From NCBI RefSeq assembly GCF_017813335.1, contig NZ_JAGIYY010000001.1, positions 62,001-126,000 on the forward strand: 64,000 bases of DNA. Reading direction: 5' to 3'. Of this stretch, positions 8,801-17,078 are shown piece by piece; position 1 is the stretch's first letter; each line of letters starts with the position of its first letter. The notes beneath the pieces were generated by a model. That model made no database searches, had not been told where the DNA came from, and saw nothing but the letters and a program-made list of their open reading frames with translations. The stretch is from Tianweitania sediminis (GTDB lineage Bacteria; Pseudomonadota; Alphaproteobacteria; Rhizobiales; Rhizobiaceae). Position numbers and translations under genes: made by a program.

Positions 8801-9788
8801 TCTCGCGGTTGTCCGCTTCGCCGCCGCTCTTCGAGTTGCCGTGCGAGCCGACCAGATACAGCGTGTTGCCGACCAGCGCACTCGCTTCCAGATCGAGTTC
8901 GCCGTCCCCGCCGATGGCTGCGTCATAGCTCCATTCGAGCACGGCCGGTCCGCCGTCGCGGTGATACACGCGCAGAACATTGGCCTCGTCGTCGCCGACA
9001 AGGATGTAATCGTCCGGCAGCGCGATGGCGGTGGAGGTGTCGGACGAGTTTTCACCCGTGCCGGCGTTCGGCAGGAAGGTGATCGGCTCAGGCTGCGGCT
9101 GCGGCTCAACGGGTCCACCCGGCTGGCCCGGCGTTTCCGGTTGCGTGGGCTCGCTTGGAGCGCCATCAAGAAGGGACTCGGCAAGGTCTTCCAAGAAGTC
9201 CGGCGTGGTGCTGCCGTTTCCAAGAGCATCCGCGATTTCGGCTTGCGTGGGCGCACGGCCAAGCAGCCCGTGATACACCAGGACGACCTGGGTGGCAGCG
9301 TCGTTGTGCTGCGTGCTTTCAGCCGATGTGGCAACCATCAGCAGGAGGCGGGCCGGCGATTCCCCCTGGGCCAGAAGGTTCGTCCAATAGGCAAGCCCTT
9401 CCGCATCCGGGGCACGGCCGAGCGCGTTCTGGTAAATGGCCGCGACAAAGACCGCGCTGGCGGCGTCATCCTCGTATTGGCCGCTAAATTCCGCCGATGC
9501 GCTGAAGGCGCGCGCGATGTCTTCCATCGACATGCCGTCACGCCGGGCATCGACCCAGTAGCGCAGGCCCGCCGCATCCGGCGCACGACCGAAGGCGCTA
9601 TAATAAAGTTGCACTATCGGCACGATGTCCTGGCGGGCTTCAACCGACGCGGCGAACGCCGCCACGACCTGCGCAAGCGAAACGGCGCCGCTTTCCACCT
9701 GATCGATCCAGTAATCCACGCCTGCAGCATCGGACGGACGGCCGAGCAGGTTTGCGTAGAGTGTGTTGATGATATCGATCGTGGCCAT
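5859..9788 (-). CDS. Large multidomain protein: DUF4214 repeats, propeller-like region, SbsA/SwmB-type Ig domains, lamin-tail domain
   Basis: 1309 residues from ATG 9788 (AGGGGAG upstream). Residues 1-215 hold four DUF4214 repeats with the pattern LYxxxLGRxPDxxGLxYW. A Pro-rich linker follows (about 220-250). Residues 255-575 resemble a beta-propeller of the DUF3616/phytase-like type. An Ig-like domain at about 576-680 begins DQTGPRLVEASPADG, and two more lie at about 900-990 and 1003-1106. A lamin-tail domain starts near 1116 (LLITEVNSNASGGDFFEIYN). No N-terminal signal peptide or GGxGxD RTX repeats are visible. DUF4214 proteins are often secreted by type I systems; surface or secreted location is inferred. 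No exporter genes are adjacent. It follows the phosphatase gene by 133 bases and ends at a strong terminator. Confidence 0.88.
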   Translation of the reverse strand: MATIDIINTLYANLLGRPSDAAGVDYWIDQVESGAVSLAQVVAAFAASVEARQDIVPIVQLYYSAFGRAPDAAGLRYWVDARRDGMSMEDIARAFSASAEFSGQYEDDAASAVFVAAIYQNALGRAPDAEGLAYWTNLLAQGESPARLLLMVATSAESTQHNDAATQVVLVYHGLLGRAPTQAEIADALGNGSTTPDFLEDLAESLLDGAPSEPTQPETPGQPGGPVEPQPQPEPITFLPNAGTGENSSDTSTAIALPDDYILVGDDEANVLRVYHRDGGPAVLEWSYDAAIGGDGELDLEASALVGNTLYLVGSHGNSKSGGEADNREILFSVELQGTGAATTFTINGAYTGLEAALVAWDAGNAHGQGANYFGFAASSAAGSSPEQPSGFAVEGATTSPDDGALWLGFRAPQTDTTTRDKALIVPLENYAELVNGSETDATFGAPIELNLGGRGIRSIEKATDGSGYVIIAGSAAPSSGAVEHNFRLFTWDGTTGSQPVERDTDLDALLAQTGGSFETLVSPASIKEGTQLLLLQDNGDTVWPGQTDGSKDLPASEQQFQGNVVTLGRAVVDQTGPRLVEASPADGTQGAAVDTAFVLSFNEGVARGEGTATLRDATGAVVESFDLATSTQISFNYNVVTLRPSTDLSFETAYTLQIENGAIVDHFGNAFRGITPADPLDLITSAPPTILSAGDVLFVGGNAEAPDAIAFILMTDITGGTRITFTDRDYDASTGFNGITNEAAFTWTAGRDLPAGTIVTIQTDTNGNPVADIGTTKGGGGGVGKSETYYALQGAVIDGLVDGGAGVITNPGTFVASLTLGGSAGAIPVELTNAGAALSFTVNPANQTNARYSGSLDASDLQSLAASIKDPLNWEANHTKAPGFALVNGSLFGAPLVSNASTDGAVISVTFNQALLAGTTERPNNAAFTVTLDGVDVTPASVTITGDTLSLTLPSAIAAGSIISLAYADPTAGDDAQALQSLSGADVLSFTGVNIVNLAPDNVAPQVTGISLGGDDVAPFADLVINFDEVVQKGSGTIVLENQSGGADVTIDVSDAAVFVSGNRVTVDFASLLALNTEYQVSIGTGAFADTMNNPMAAYDSTAFSTIDALPDYSLLITEVNSNASGGDFFEIYNYGDTAIDLSNWRYSDSAGTFSGGVALAENTLIAPGQTLIVAVVENDAEMAEFRAAWGLADSVAVVGLDGAGLGKSDAVVLFDQNGYVATAFNYGAATVNASDGSAIGTSDTVGSFKAEQHAGAAFGGNAKASAVWDGVSWNDPAYQVAIVGSAGGYAQAGDASSVGSPGFVPVA

Positions 9789-9921
9789 TGGCGCGGCTCC
9801 CCTTCTCAAAGAAGCCGTGCAGTACGAAATCCGCACTACAGAAATATGTCAGTAACTTTCTAACCTTGGTGCCGAGTTCAAGCGTCGACGAATCCCGGTG
9901 GGACAAGCCGCCGGAACCGCG

Positions 9922-10647
9922 TCAGCGCCGCCCGACGAGGCGAGCGGAAACATCCTGGGAATAGGAGCCAAGATAGGATTGGAAGCCGCCATAGGTGGCG
10001 TCCATGTGTTCCAGAAAGGCCAGCATGGCGGCTGGCTCGCTCGACAGCAGCACGGTGGCTTGCGCTTCATCCAGGCCACGCGCCACCGCCTGGAGCCTGA
10101 GCTTCTGCATCAAGGGCGCTGCAAGCTCGGCCGTGAGGCCGTAGTCCGTCGCGATCTCCTCCTTGGCGACGCCGGCCAGGGACAGCAGCATGGCGGCCAC
10201 GATGCCCGTTCTGTCCTTGCCGGCTGTGCAGTTGAACAGGATCGCCCCGTCTTCTGCTTGTGCAATGATTTGCGCGACGCTGAGCAGTGCCGGACGACAG
10301 GCGCCGATCGCCGCGACATACCGGACCGAAAGGTCAAAGCCTTCGTCATACATTTCCGCGAAAGGCGCGAGCCCATCGAATAACGAAACATGGTGATAGC
10401 GAACGGTGCCATGGTCCGCAAAAGCGCTCGGCTGATGCCTGATCTCCGCGTCGCTGCGCAGGTCGATCACTGTTTTTAACCCAAGGCCGAGAAGCGTCTG
10501 GACATCTTCGGGGTCCAGGTCGTGCAAGGCGTCGGCACGCAGAAAGGTCCGCCACGGCACCGGATCGCCGCTGGGAGTAAGATAGCCGCCGAGGTCGCGA
10601 ACATTGTGCGCGCCCTTCAGGCGGATGTGGCGTTCTCCTGCAGTCAT
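9922..10647 (-). CDS. Tyrosine-phosphatase-like protein (Y_phosphatase3 type)
   Basis: 241 residues. The CX5R phosphatase loop appears as NCTAGKDRTG around residue 138-147, with catalytic Cys and Arg intact and the Lys-Asp insertion typical of the broad-specificity branch that includes bacterial lipid/phytate-type phosphatases. The N-terminus NVRDLGGYLTPSGDPVPWRTFLRAD is also characteristic of this branch. Cytosolic, with no signal peptide. Its ATG overlaps the stop of the upstream permease gene by 1 base, so it belongs to the Ugp-like importer operon. It probably dephosphorylates an imported phospho-compound rather than proteins; that is inferred from context. Confidence 0.87.
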   Translation of the reverse strand: MTAGERHIRLKGAHNVRDLGGYLTPSGDPVPWRTFLRADALHDLDPEDVQTLLGLGLKTVIDLRSDAEIRHQPSAFADHGTVRYHHVSLFDGLAPFAEMYDEGFDLSVRYVAAIGACRPALLSVAQIIAQAEDGAILFNCTAGKDRTGIVAAMLLSLAGVAKEEIATDYGLTAELAAPLMQKLRLQAVARGLDEAQATVLLSSEPAAMLAFLEHMDATYGGFQSYLGSYSQDVSARLVGRR

Positions 10648-11465
10648 TATCGTATCCCGGATTTCATGAAAGACTCCACGACCTGGCGCTGGAGCACAAG
10701 ATAGATCAGCAGGATCGGCAGCGATGCAAGGGTGGCAGCGGCCATCAGCAGCCCCCAGTCATTGCCTTCCTGCGACATGAAGAATTGCAAACCGATCTGG
10801 ACAACCGAGTTCTCGATCTTGCGGATCAGGAGAAGCGGCCAGAAATACTCGTTCCATGCGGAAATGAAGCACAAGATCGAGACCGAGGCGATCGGCGCCC
10901 GCAGGTTGGGGATCACCACTTCAATCAGCGTGCGCAGACTGCCGGCGCCATCCATCCGCGCGGCTTCCACCACCTCGCGCGGGAAACCGCGCATGGCATT
11001 GTAGAGCACGAGCACCGCGAAGGCTGCTGCCGCATTCGGAACCACAAGCCCGGCAATCGTATCGAGCAGCCCCAAACGTGTTGCCAGAACATAGTTCGGG
11101 ATCATCACCACCTGAAACGGCACCAACCAGGACAGCGCGATCAGGGAATGAGCGAGTCGTCCGCCGGGGAAGCGCCACCGCACCAACGCCCAAGCGGCAA
11201 GAAGGCCTGTCACGACCTGCGCTGCGGTTGTGGCGGCTGCCATCAGCACGGTATTCCACAAGATCCCGAAGATCGGCATCACCTCGATCACCCGACGGTA
11301 ATTCTCGAGTGTCGGGGTTGCGGGCCAGAGGGCCGTGGAGAAAACCTCGCTTTCCGGGCGGAAGGACGTTTGCACCATCCAGTAAACCGGAAAGATGGCG
11401 AGGGCCGATAGCCCGATCATCACGAGGTGCGCGGCGAAGCGCCTGGTGTTCGGGCTAGTCGTCAT
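10647..11465 (-). CDS. ABC transporter permease (MalG/UgpE type)
   Basis: 272 residues from ATG 11465; a TTG at 11474 would add three residues. Six predicted membrane segments, with the EAA loop as EAARMDGAGSLRTLIEVVIPNLRAP around residue 185. The N-terminal segment VMIGLSALAIFPVYWMVQTSFRP is typical of the carbohydrate-type CUT1 MalG/UgpE branch. It pairs with the upstream MalF/UgpA-type permease, whose 3' end overlaps by 11 bases, and shares the operon with a binding protein and ATPase. Confidence 0.92.
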   Translation of the reverse strand: MTTSPNTRRFAAHLVMIGLSALAIFPVYWMVQTSFRPESEVFSTALWPATPTLENYRRVIEVMPIFGILWNTVLMAAATTAAQVVTGLLAAWALVRWRFPGGRLAHSLIALSWLVPFQVVMIPNYVLATRLGLLDTIAGLVVPNAAAAFAVLVLYNAMRGFPREVVEAARMDGAGSLRTLIEVVIPNLRAPIASVSILCFISAWNEYFWPLLLIRKIENSVVQIGLQFFMSQEGNDWGLLMAAATLASLPILLIYLVLQRQVVESFMKSGIR

Positions 11466-12393
11466 AAACTGCAAGCTTCTTCATCAGGGCAAGACACACC
11501 AGGGCGACGAGGCCGAACACAAGAAACACCAGCATACCGGCTGCCGTGCTCCAGCCAGCCGACATGGTTTTGAACCCGTATTCCCACATCAGGTAGTAAA
11601 CATTGGTGGTGGATCGCAGCGGGCCGCCGCCGGTCAGGGCGTTGATGTAAACGAAGCTCCATTGCGCACCGAACAGAACCGTCATCAGGCTGAGCAGCAA
11701 GATTGTGGGCGAAAGCAGCGGGACGCGGATGTCGCGCACGATCTGCCAGGATGTGGCGCCATCCATGCGGGCGGCCTCGATGTAGCTCGGGTTGATGGCG
11801 CTGTCGGCGGCGGCAAAAAGGAGGGTAGAAAAGCCGATCAGCTTCCAGCCGGTAATCCAAACCAGCGTCCAAAGCGCCACGTCCGGATCGCGCAGGAAAC
11901 CGATCGTGTCGAAGCCGAAGCTACGGAGCCACTGGTTGGCGAGGCCATGATCCTCGTTCAGGAGCCAGCGCCACACGATGGCTGCGACGATCGGGGCAAC
12001 GATCATCGGCACGAAGATCAGCCCACGGTAGAGATTACGCGCGGGCCCCGTGAGTTGGGCGGTAAGAAGCGCCACCACAAGCGGAACGCCAACGGAAAGC
12101 GGCAGAAGGCCGACCGTGTAGAGCACCGTGTTGATCACGGCCTGCTGCATATCAGGAAGGTTGAGCAGGTTGAGGTAGTTGTCGAAGCCGACATAGCGCG
12201 GCTGCGAGCGCGGCAGCATGTTCCACTGATAAAATGAAAGCTCGAAGGCTTCCAGAAGCGGAACATATGTCCAAACAATCAGCACGGCCAAGGCAGGCGC
12301 GAGGTAGAGCCAGGGTTCGAAGGCGCGCAGCGTGATGCGCGGCAATCGCGGCGTGGCGATAGGCATGCTCGTTGCAATGGCTGTGTGGGACAT
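11455..12393 (-). CDS. ABC transporter permease (MalF/UgpA type)
   Basis: 312 residues. Six membrane segments, including LYLAPALAVLIVWTYVPLLEAF near the N-terminus. The EAA loop is EAARMDGATSWQIVRDIRVPLLSP around residue 210. This is the CUT1 partner of the MalG-like permease that overlaps its 3' end. The operon order ATPase, phosphoesterase, binding protein, permease, permease, phosphatase resembles ugp-type glycerol-3-phosphate/glycerophosphodiester loci with phosphatases added. Confidence 0.92.
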   Translation of the reverse strand: MSHTAIATSMPIATPRLPRITLRAFEPWLYLAPALAVLIVWTYVPLLEAFELSFYQWNMLPRSQPRYVGFDNYLNLLNLPDMQQAVINTVLYTVGLLPLSVGVPLVVALLTAQLTGPARNLYRGLIFVPMIVAPIVAAIVWRWLLNEDHGLANQWLRSFGFDTIGFLRDPDVALWTLVWITGWKLIGFSTLLFAAADSAINPSYIEAARMDGATSWQIVRDIRVPLLSPTILLLSLMTVLFGAQWSFVYINALTGGGPLRSTTNVYYLMWEYGFKTMSAGWSTAAGMLVFLVFGLVALVCLALMKKLAVYDD

Positions 12394-12471
12394 GGGTTAT
12401 CGCCTGGGAACCTGGCGCCAGGGCTGCAAACCCTGGCGCATCGTCAAGGAAGCCGATGGTTGATCCCGAAA

Positions 12472-13776
12472 TCAGTTTGCCGGCATCAGCGGTTGAGCCT
12501 GCTCCTGGGCAGCCTTCAGCACCTGGCGCGGGTCGCCGGAGCCGAAAACGGCTTCCGTCATCGCGTCCTTCATCATGTTTTCCACCTGGCGGTAGTTCGG
12601 TCCGCCGAACGCCACATTGGGCGTGAGGCGATCCAGCTGCTCCAGGTTGGCACGATATTTCGGGTTCTGCTCGAGCCAGCCTTTCAGGTAGCGCTCGTCG
12701 TTTACGATGCCCGGACGCAGCGGCAGGTAACCGATCTTGCTCGTGATGATCGTGTAGGCTTCGTCGGAAGTCAGGAACTTCATGAGTTCCCAGGCCGCGC
12801 GCTGCTTCACCGGATCCTGCGAGAACATGAACACCGCGGAGCCGGAATTCGTCGGCGCCGTCGGCTTCTCACCGAAGGACGGCATCGGGGCGAGGCCGAG
12901 TTCGAAGTTGCCCTGCGCCGCGCTTTCCATGCGGTTGAGGATGGCGGACGTGTACAGGAACATTCCAAGATTACCTGACTGGAACGTGTCCATATGCGCA
13001 CCGACGTCGATGCGAGCATGGGCACCGGAGTCCATGAGGTCGCGCAGCATCGCAACTGCGTCCGCCTGGTCCTTGTCGGCGAAGGTCAGCGTGTTGCCAT
13101 CGCGAACCTTGCCGCCGCCATTCGACATCACGATCGACTGGTAAACGAAGGTGCCGTCGGTTGGACCGTAAGCGCCGGGAAAGAAGCCATGCTTGCCTGT
13201 CTTTTCGGCAATGGCCTTTCCAGCCGTTTTCACCTCTTCCCAAGTGCGGGGCGGCTGATCCGGATCAAGGCCGGCCTGCTTGAAGAGATCGCGGTTGATG
13301 AACATCACCGGCGTGGAGAAGACATATGCGAGACCATAGGTCTTGCCGTCCACCTCACCGAGCGCCAGCCCTGCCGGCACAAAGCCAAGGGCATGCTTGG
13401 CGAGTTCGTCGCCGGCAACGTCTTCCAGCGGCTGGGCCCCAAGTTCTTCTGCGGCATAGATGAGGTCGCGGAACACCAACTGCGCAACGTCAACGTCGAG
13501 ACCGGCGACCATGTCAGCCTGAACGCGGCTCAGAACCTCATTGGAAGGTGCGCCGATCGGTTCGACCTTCACGTTGGGATTTGCTTCTTCGAACTTGGCG
13601 ATGAGCTCAAGGGTCGCCTCACGGCCGATGCCGGCGCTCGCCAGATTGTAGTTGTAGAAGGAGATCGTCACCGGTTCGGTGATTGCTTCGGCCATCTGAG
13701 CCGAAGCCGAGCCCGCAACGCCCGCCAGAAGCAGGCTGGTAGATACGGCGAGCGAAAGAAACTGTCTGCGGAGCAT
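12472..13776 (-). CDS. ABC transporter substrate-binding protein, family 1 (Ugp/CUT1 type)
   Basis: 434 residues. The leader MLRRQFLSLAVSTSLLLAGVAGSASA carries an RRxFLS twin-arginine-like motif, so export by Tat or Sec is possible. The mature protein has the SBP_bac_1 pattern: VTISFYNYNLASAG, then LIAKFEEANPNVKVEPI near residue 58, and the hinge region GLAYVFSTPVMFINRDLFKQAGLDP. UgpB-like proteins bind glycerol-3-phosphate or its diesters. Two phosphatase-type enzymes in the same operon suggest a phosphorylated ligand, though a plain sugar is not excluded. It starts 25 bases after the phosphoesterase stop. Confidence 0.9.
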   Translation of the reverse strand: MLRRQFLSLAVSTSLLLAGVAGSASAQMAEAITEPVTISFYNYNLASAGIGREATLELIAKFEEANPNVKVEPIGAPSNEVLSRVQADMVAGLDVDVAQLVFRDLIYAAEELGAQPLEDVAGDELAKHALGFVPAGLALGEVDGKTYGLAYVFSTPVMFINRDLFKQAGLDPDQPPRTWEEVKTAGKAIAEKTGKHGFFPGAYGPTDGTFVYQSIVMSNGGGKVRDGNTLTFADKDQADAVAMLRDLMDSGAHARIDVGAHMDTFQSGNLGMFLYTSAILNRMESAAQGNFELGLAPMPSFGEKPTAPTNSGSAVFMFSQDPVKQRAAWELMKFLTSDEAYTIITSKIGYLPLRPGIVNDERYLKGWLEQNPKYRANLEQLDRLTPNVAFGGPNYRQVENMMKDAMTEAVFGSGDPRQVLKAAQEQAQPLMPAN

Positions 13777-13801
13777 GGCGTAAACCTTTCGGGAGAGGAA
13801 G

Positions 13802-14650
13802 TTATTCAGCGGCGACGGGAACGGCGGCGGCCCGCTCGATCAGCATCTGCAGCGGGTAAACATTGAGCTCCGCGCGGTCGGTCGGCAGCGGAACGAAGGC
13901 GACGGAAAGGCCGCTCTTGCGGATCGTTCCAATGGCGAAGGAGGAGCCGCGCACCATGCGAAGCACGTCCGTGCGCAGAATGTCTGTGGCGGCATGCTGG
14001 CCCATGCCAACGATCACGGGAATGCCGTTCCAAACGGAAACCCTGTCGTGGTGGATGTGCCCGCTCAGGATCCCCAGGACGTTGCGCCCCTTCAAGAGGT
14101 CGGCCAGTCGTTCAGACTGTTCAAAGGCGATATGACGCCAGTGCGCTGCGTCCGGCGCTTCGCCAAGCGCCGGTGGATGGTGCGAGACAATCAGCTTCGG
14201 CAGGTCGGGATGGGTGTCGAGCGTCCGGGCCAGCCATTCGAATTGCTTGGGCTCGATCGTTCCACCAATGAAGCCGGGTTCGCTGGAGTCCAGCGTGATC
14301 ACATGAACGCCGTCGAGAACCTCGTCATGATCATAAGGCGCATCCGGTGCGGACGCTGCGATCCCCATGCCGGCGTAGAAGCCCTCTCGGGTGTCGTGGT
14401 TGCCAAGGGCATAAACAACCGGAAGGCTGGCGCCCTCCATCAGCCGCTTCAGAATCCCATAGCTTTCGGCATCGCCGCGATTGGACAGGTCTCCACTGGC
14501 CACGATGAAGCTTGGCCGCGGCTCGATGGTTGCAACCAGCGCCAGGACTTCCTGCAGGGGCGATTGCGTGTTGCTGAACAGGTGGTCGTCCGTTGCGGGG
14601 TCGCCGACATGCAGGTCCGTGAGGTGAACGAATGTGACGTCGGGCGTCAT
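13802..14650 (-). CDS. Metallophosphoesterase (cyclic-nucleotide/glycerophosphodiester phosphodiesterase-like)
   Basis: 282 residues. The calcineurin-like metal motifs are all present: TDLHVGD (D-x-H) near residue 12, SGDLSNRGD (G-D) near 53, YALGNHDTRE (GNHD) near 84, SHHPP near 160 and SGHIHHD (GHxH) near 196. This is the CpdA/GpdQ class III family that cleaves cAMP or phosphodiesters with two metal ions. No signal peptide, so cytosolic. Its ATG overlaps the ATPase gene by 4 bases and it precedes the binding protein. Within a Ugp-like importer operon, hydrolysis of an imported phosphodiester is the simplest reading. Ligand identity is inferred. Confidence 0.9.
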   Translation of the reverse strand: MTPDVTFVHLTDLHVGDPATDDHLFSNTQSPLQEVLALVATIEPRPSFIVASGDLSNRGDAESYGILKRLMEGASLPVVYALGNHDTREGFYAGMGIAASAPDAPYDHDEVLDGVHVITLDSSEPGFIGGTIEPKQFEWLARTLDTHPDLPKLIVSHHPPALGEAPDAAHWRHIAFEQSERLADLLKGRNVLGILSGHIHHDRVSVWNGIPVIVGMGQHAATDILRTDVLRMVRGSSFAIGTIRKSGLSVAFVPLPTDRAELNVYPLQMLIERAAAVPVAAE

Positions 14651-15765
14651 GCGGCGGCTCCGTGTTTCATGATCGTTTCAGGCGTGGCTCTGCTTGGAGC
14701 AACCCGCTGGCCACCCTCCACCTGGAAGGCGTGCATGTCTTCGCTGGCGATGGCGATGGCGAACGGCGTGGCCGGGATGTTCTTGCCTGCGGGCAGCGTG
14801 ATCGCGACCGCCGTCCCGGCAACCTTGCCATGCAGGTGATGCTCGGTGCCGAGATCCTCAGTGAGCTCGAGCGCAAACGGGAGCGCAGCCGAGGCACCGT
14901 CCAGCGGCGCCACAACGGCCGAACCGGGGCGGAAGGCGAGTTCGATCCGTGTGCCCCGCGGAAGATCGAAAACGAGCTGCGGCCATGGAACGAGGTTGCC
15001 GCCGATCACGGCGCGCCCGCTGCCGTCGATGGTGGCCGGCAGGAAGTTCATGGGAGGCGAGCCGAGAAAGTTGGCGACGAAACGGCTTTGCGGCTTGCGA
15101 AACACTTCCGACGGGCTTCCCGCCTGTTCGATGCGCCCGCCGTTCATCACCACAAGCTTGTCGGCGAGGGTCATCGCCTCGACCTGATCGTGCGTGACGA
15201 AAACGCTGGTTGTCCGCAGTTCGCGATGGAGTCGCTTGATTTCCAAGCGCATCTGGATGCGCAACTGTGCATCAAGGTTCGACAAGGGTTCGTCGAACAG
15301 GAAGATGCCCGGCGAGCGCACCATCGCCCGGCCCATGGCGACGCGCTGGCGTTGCCCGCCCGACAGTTGCGAAGGCTTGCGGTCGAGCAGGTGGGTCAGC
15401 CCAAGCGTGGACGCGATGCGCGCAACCCGTTCATCCCGGTCGCGCCGCGCGATGCCCGATACCTTCAGCGCATAGCCGATGTTTTGCGCCACGGTCATGT
15501 GCGGGTAAAGCGCGTAGTTCTGAAACACCATGGCGCAACCGCGCTTGGCGGGCTGCAGGTCGTTCACCACCTTCTCGTCCACGGCAATCTCGCCGCTCGT
15601 GATGTCTTCCAGCCCGGCAATCATGCGCAGCAGCGTGGACTTGCCGCAGCCGGACGGCCCCAGAATCACGACAAAGGCGCCATCCTCGACGTGGAGGTCG
15701 ATGCCGTTCACAGCAAGCGTCTTGCCATAGGTCTTGCTGACGGAGCGGATGTTTATCGATGCCAT
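14647..15765 (-). CDS. ABC transporter ATP-binding protein (MalK/UgpC type)
   Basis: 372 residues, MalK/UgpC length. Walker A GPSGCGKST near residue 37, signature LSGGQRQRVAMGRAMVRSP near 133, Walker B FLFDEPLSNLDAQLR, switch His in FVTHDQVEAMTLADK, and a C-terminal TOBE regulatory domain with LAFRPGSAVVAP. It energises the two CUT1 permeases downstream and heads the operon. A 21-bp palindrome at 15833-15853 lies 68-88 bases upstream of its ATG and is a likely TetR operator. Confidence 0.94.
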   Translation of the reverse strand: MASINIRSVSKTYGKTLAVNGIDLHVEDGAFVVILGPSGCGKSTLLRMIAGLEDITSGEIAVDEKVVNDLQPAKRGCAMVFQNYALYPHMTVAQNIGYALKVSGIARRDRDERVARIASTLGLTHLLDRKPSQLSGGQRQRVAMGRAMVRSPGIFLFDEPLSNLDAQLRIQMRLEIKRLHRELRTTSVFVTHDQVEAMTLADKLVVMNGGRIEQAGSPSEVFRKPQSRFVANFLGSPPMNFLPATIDGSGRAVIGGNLVPWPQLVFDLPRGTRIELAFRPGSAVVAPLDGASAALPFALELTEDLGTEHHLHGKVAGTAVAITLPAGKNIPATPFAIAIASEDMHAFQVEGGQRVAPSRATPETIMKHGAAA

Positions 15766-15832
15766 GCCTCGGCCCCGTTTTCATGCGGCGTTGGCCCGTC
15801 GATAGACCCGGGGCATATCGTTTGAATGACGG

Positions 15833-15853
15833 TTGTCGAACAGTGTTCGACAA
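15833..15853. promoter_or_regulatory. Perfect 21-bp palindrome, candidate TetR operator
   Basis: TTGTCGAACA, a single G, then TGTTCGACAA: two exactly complementary 10-base arms. It sits between the end of the tetR gene (15861) and the first gene of the Ugp-like operon (start 15765), where a repressor could block that promoter. Length and symmetry fit TetR-family operators. Binding is inferred. Confidence 0.65.
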
Positions 15854-15860
15854 GAACCAG

Positions 15861-16487
15861 TCAGGCAGGCGCGCGGAACATTGGGACGACCACTTCCACG
15901 ATGCGCGCGATGACCTCCTCAGGATCCGAAAAGTCGATCGTGGACTGGGTCAGCACCTCGTTGCGCAGGCGATTTCGCGTCACCTGCGACCGGATACCGA
16001 GCGCGCAGCTGATGCGCCACCCGACTTCGGCTTCGCTCAGCCAGGGCGCATGCGCTCGGAAATGGGCGCTGAAGACGCGATGGTGTTCGATGCCCTCCAC
16101 CAGCGGCCGGTAAAGCTCCTGGTCGCGGCTGCGCTGCGCCATCGACGTGAAATGGGAAAGGACCTTGTATTTGGATGCCGGGTCGAGGCTCCAGCGCACA
16201 GATGGCCCGACCAGCGCCCCTACCATTTCACTCAAGGCCGGCGGCGCCGGATGAGCCCGTTGCACCGCGGCATTCAGGAGTGACAGGCGTTCGGCGTTCA
16301 ATTGCTTGTAGACGCGTTCGGCTGTTGCGATCACAAGCTGTTCCTGTGATCCGAAGTGGTAGCTGATCGCCGAAGGCGCCGTACCTGCGAGTTCCGCAAT
16401 CCGACGCGCCGTCAGTTCCTCGAGGCTGCTGACCTCGCAGAGCAGCTTTTCGCAGGCTTCAATCAGCTTTGTTGCGGTGGGTATCAT
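15861..16487 (-). CDS. TetR family transcriptional regulator
   Basis: 208 residues. The N-terminal helix-turn-helix reads LTARRIAELAGTAPSAISYHFGSQEQLVIATAERVY, residues about 25-60, the standard TetR pattern ending in YYHF-like YHFGS. The C-terminal ligand domain is divergent and its effector unknown. It lies upstream of, and in the same direction as, the Ugp-like importer operon, with a perfect palindrome in the 95-base gap, so it probably represses that operon. Confidence 0.92.
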   Translation of the reverse strand: MIPTATKLIEACEKLLCEVSSLEELTARRIAELAGTAPSAISYHFGSQEQLVIATAERVYKQLNAERLSLLNAAVQRAHPAPPALSEMVGALVGPSVRWSLDPASKYKVLSHFTSMAQRSRDQELYRPLVEGIEHHRVFSAHFRAHAPWLSEAEVGWRISCALGIRSQVTRNRLRNEVLTQSTIDFSDPEEVIARIVEVVVPMFRAPA

Positions 16488-16673
16488 GACCGGCTGCGCT
16501 GGGGATCAGATCCATCCCGCCGCTTGTTAGCGCAGCCATTCTTGAAAGACCACCGACTGCATGGCTGTCGCGCCGCGTGGCAGCGGTCATGCCGAACTCC
16601 ATCGCGCGCCGGACGCTTTGCAGAGCCGCGGAAAAAGGCTAACTGCGATGATCATTGTTCAAGGGGAGAAAAC

Positions 16674-17057
16674 ATGTTCAGCCACGTTGTTGTCGGATCG
16701 GACGACCTTCAGAAGTCAAAGGCGTTCTATGATGCGATCTTCACCGCATCGGGCGGAAACGCCGGCGAAATGGATCCCAAGGGTCGCCTGGTCTACTCAA
16801 AGGACGGCAGCCGCTTCCTCGTCACCCAGCCGATCGACGGCAAGGCTGCAAGCTGCGGCAATGGCTGGACCATCGGCTTCGCCTGCGCATCGCCGGAAGA
16901 GGTCGACGCCTGGCATTCGGCGGGCGTTGCCAATGGCGGCCAGTCCATCGAAAACCCGCCCGGCGTTCGGGAAGTCGGCACCCGCAAGCTTTACCTGGCC
17001 TATCTGCGCGATCCCACCGGCAACAAGCTTTGCGCAAGGGCGCTGATGCCGGCCTGA
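16674..17057 (+). CDS. VOC/glyoxalase family protein
   Basis: 127 residues from ATG 16674, with AAGGGGAGA upstream. The single vicinal-oxygen-chelate domain begins MFSHVVVGSDDLQKSKAFYDAIF and ends KLYLAYLRDPTGNKLCA, the usual betaalphabetabetabeta ends with a His near residue 4 and an Arg-Asp-Pro-x-Gly-Asn/Asn-Lys turn. Family members are metalloenzymes (glyoxalase I, dioxygenases, fosfomycin resistance proteins) or binding proteins. The last metal ligand, often Glu, appears to be absent at KLYLAYLRD, so catalysis is uncertain. Stand-alone gene. Confidence 0.85.
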   Translation: MFSHVVVGSDDLQKSKAFYDAIFTASGGNAGEMDPKGRLVYSKDGSRFLVTQPIDGKAASCGNGWTIGFACASPEEVDAWHSAGVANGGQSIENPPGVREVGTRKLYLAYLRDPTGNKLCARALMPA

Positions 17058-17078
17058 TCCCGATCCGGAGATGCATCT

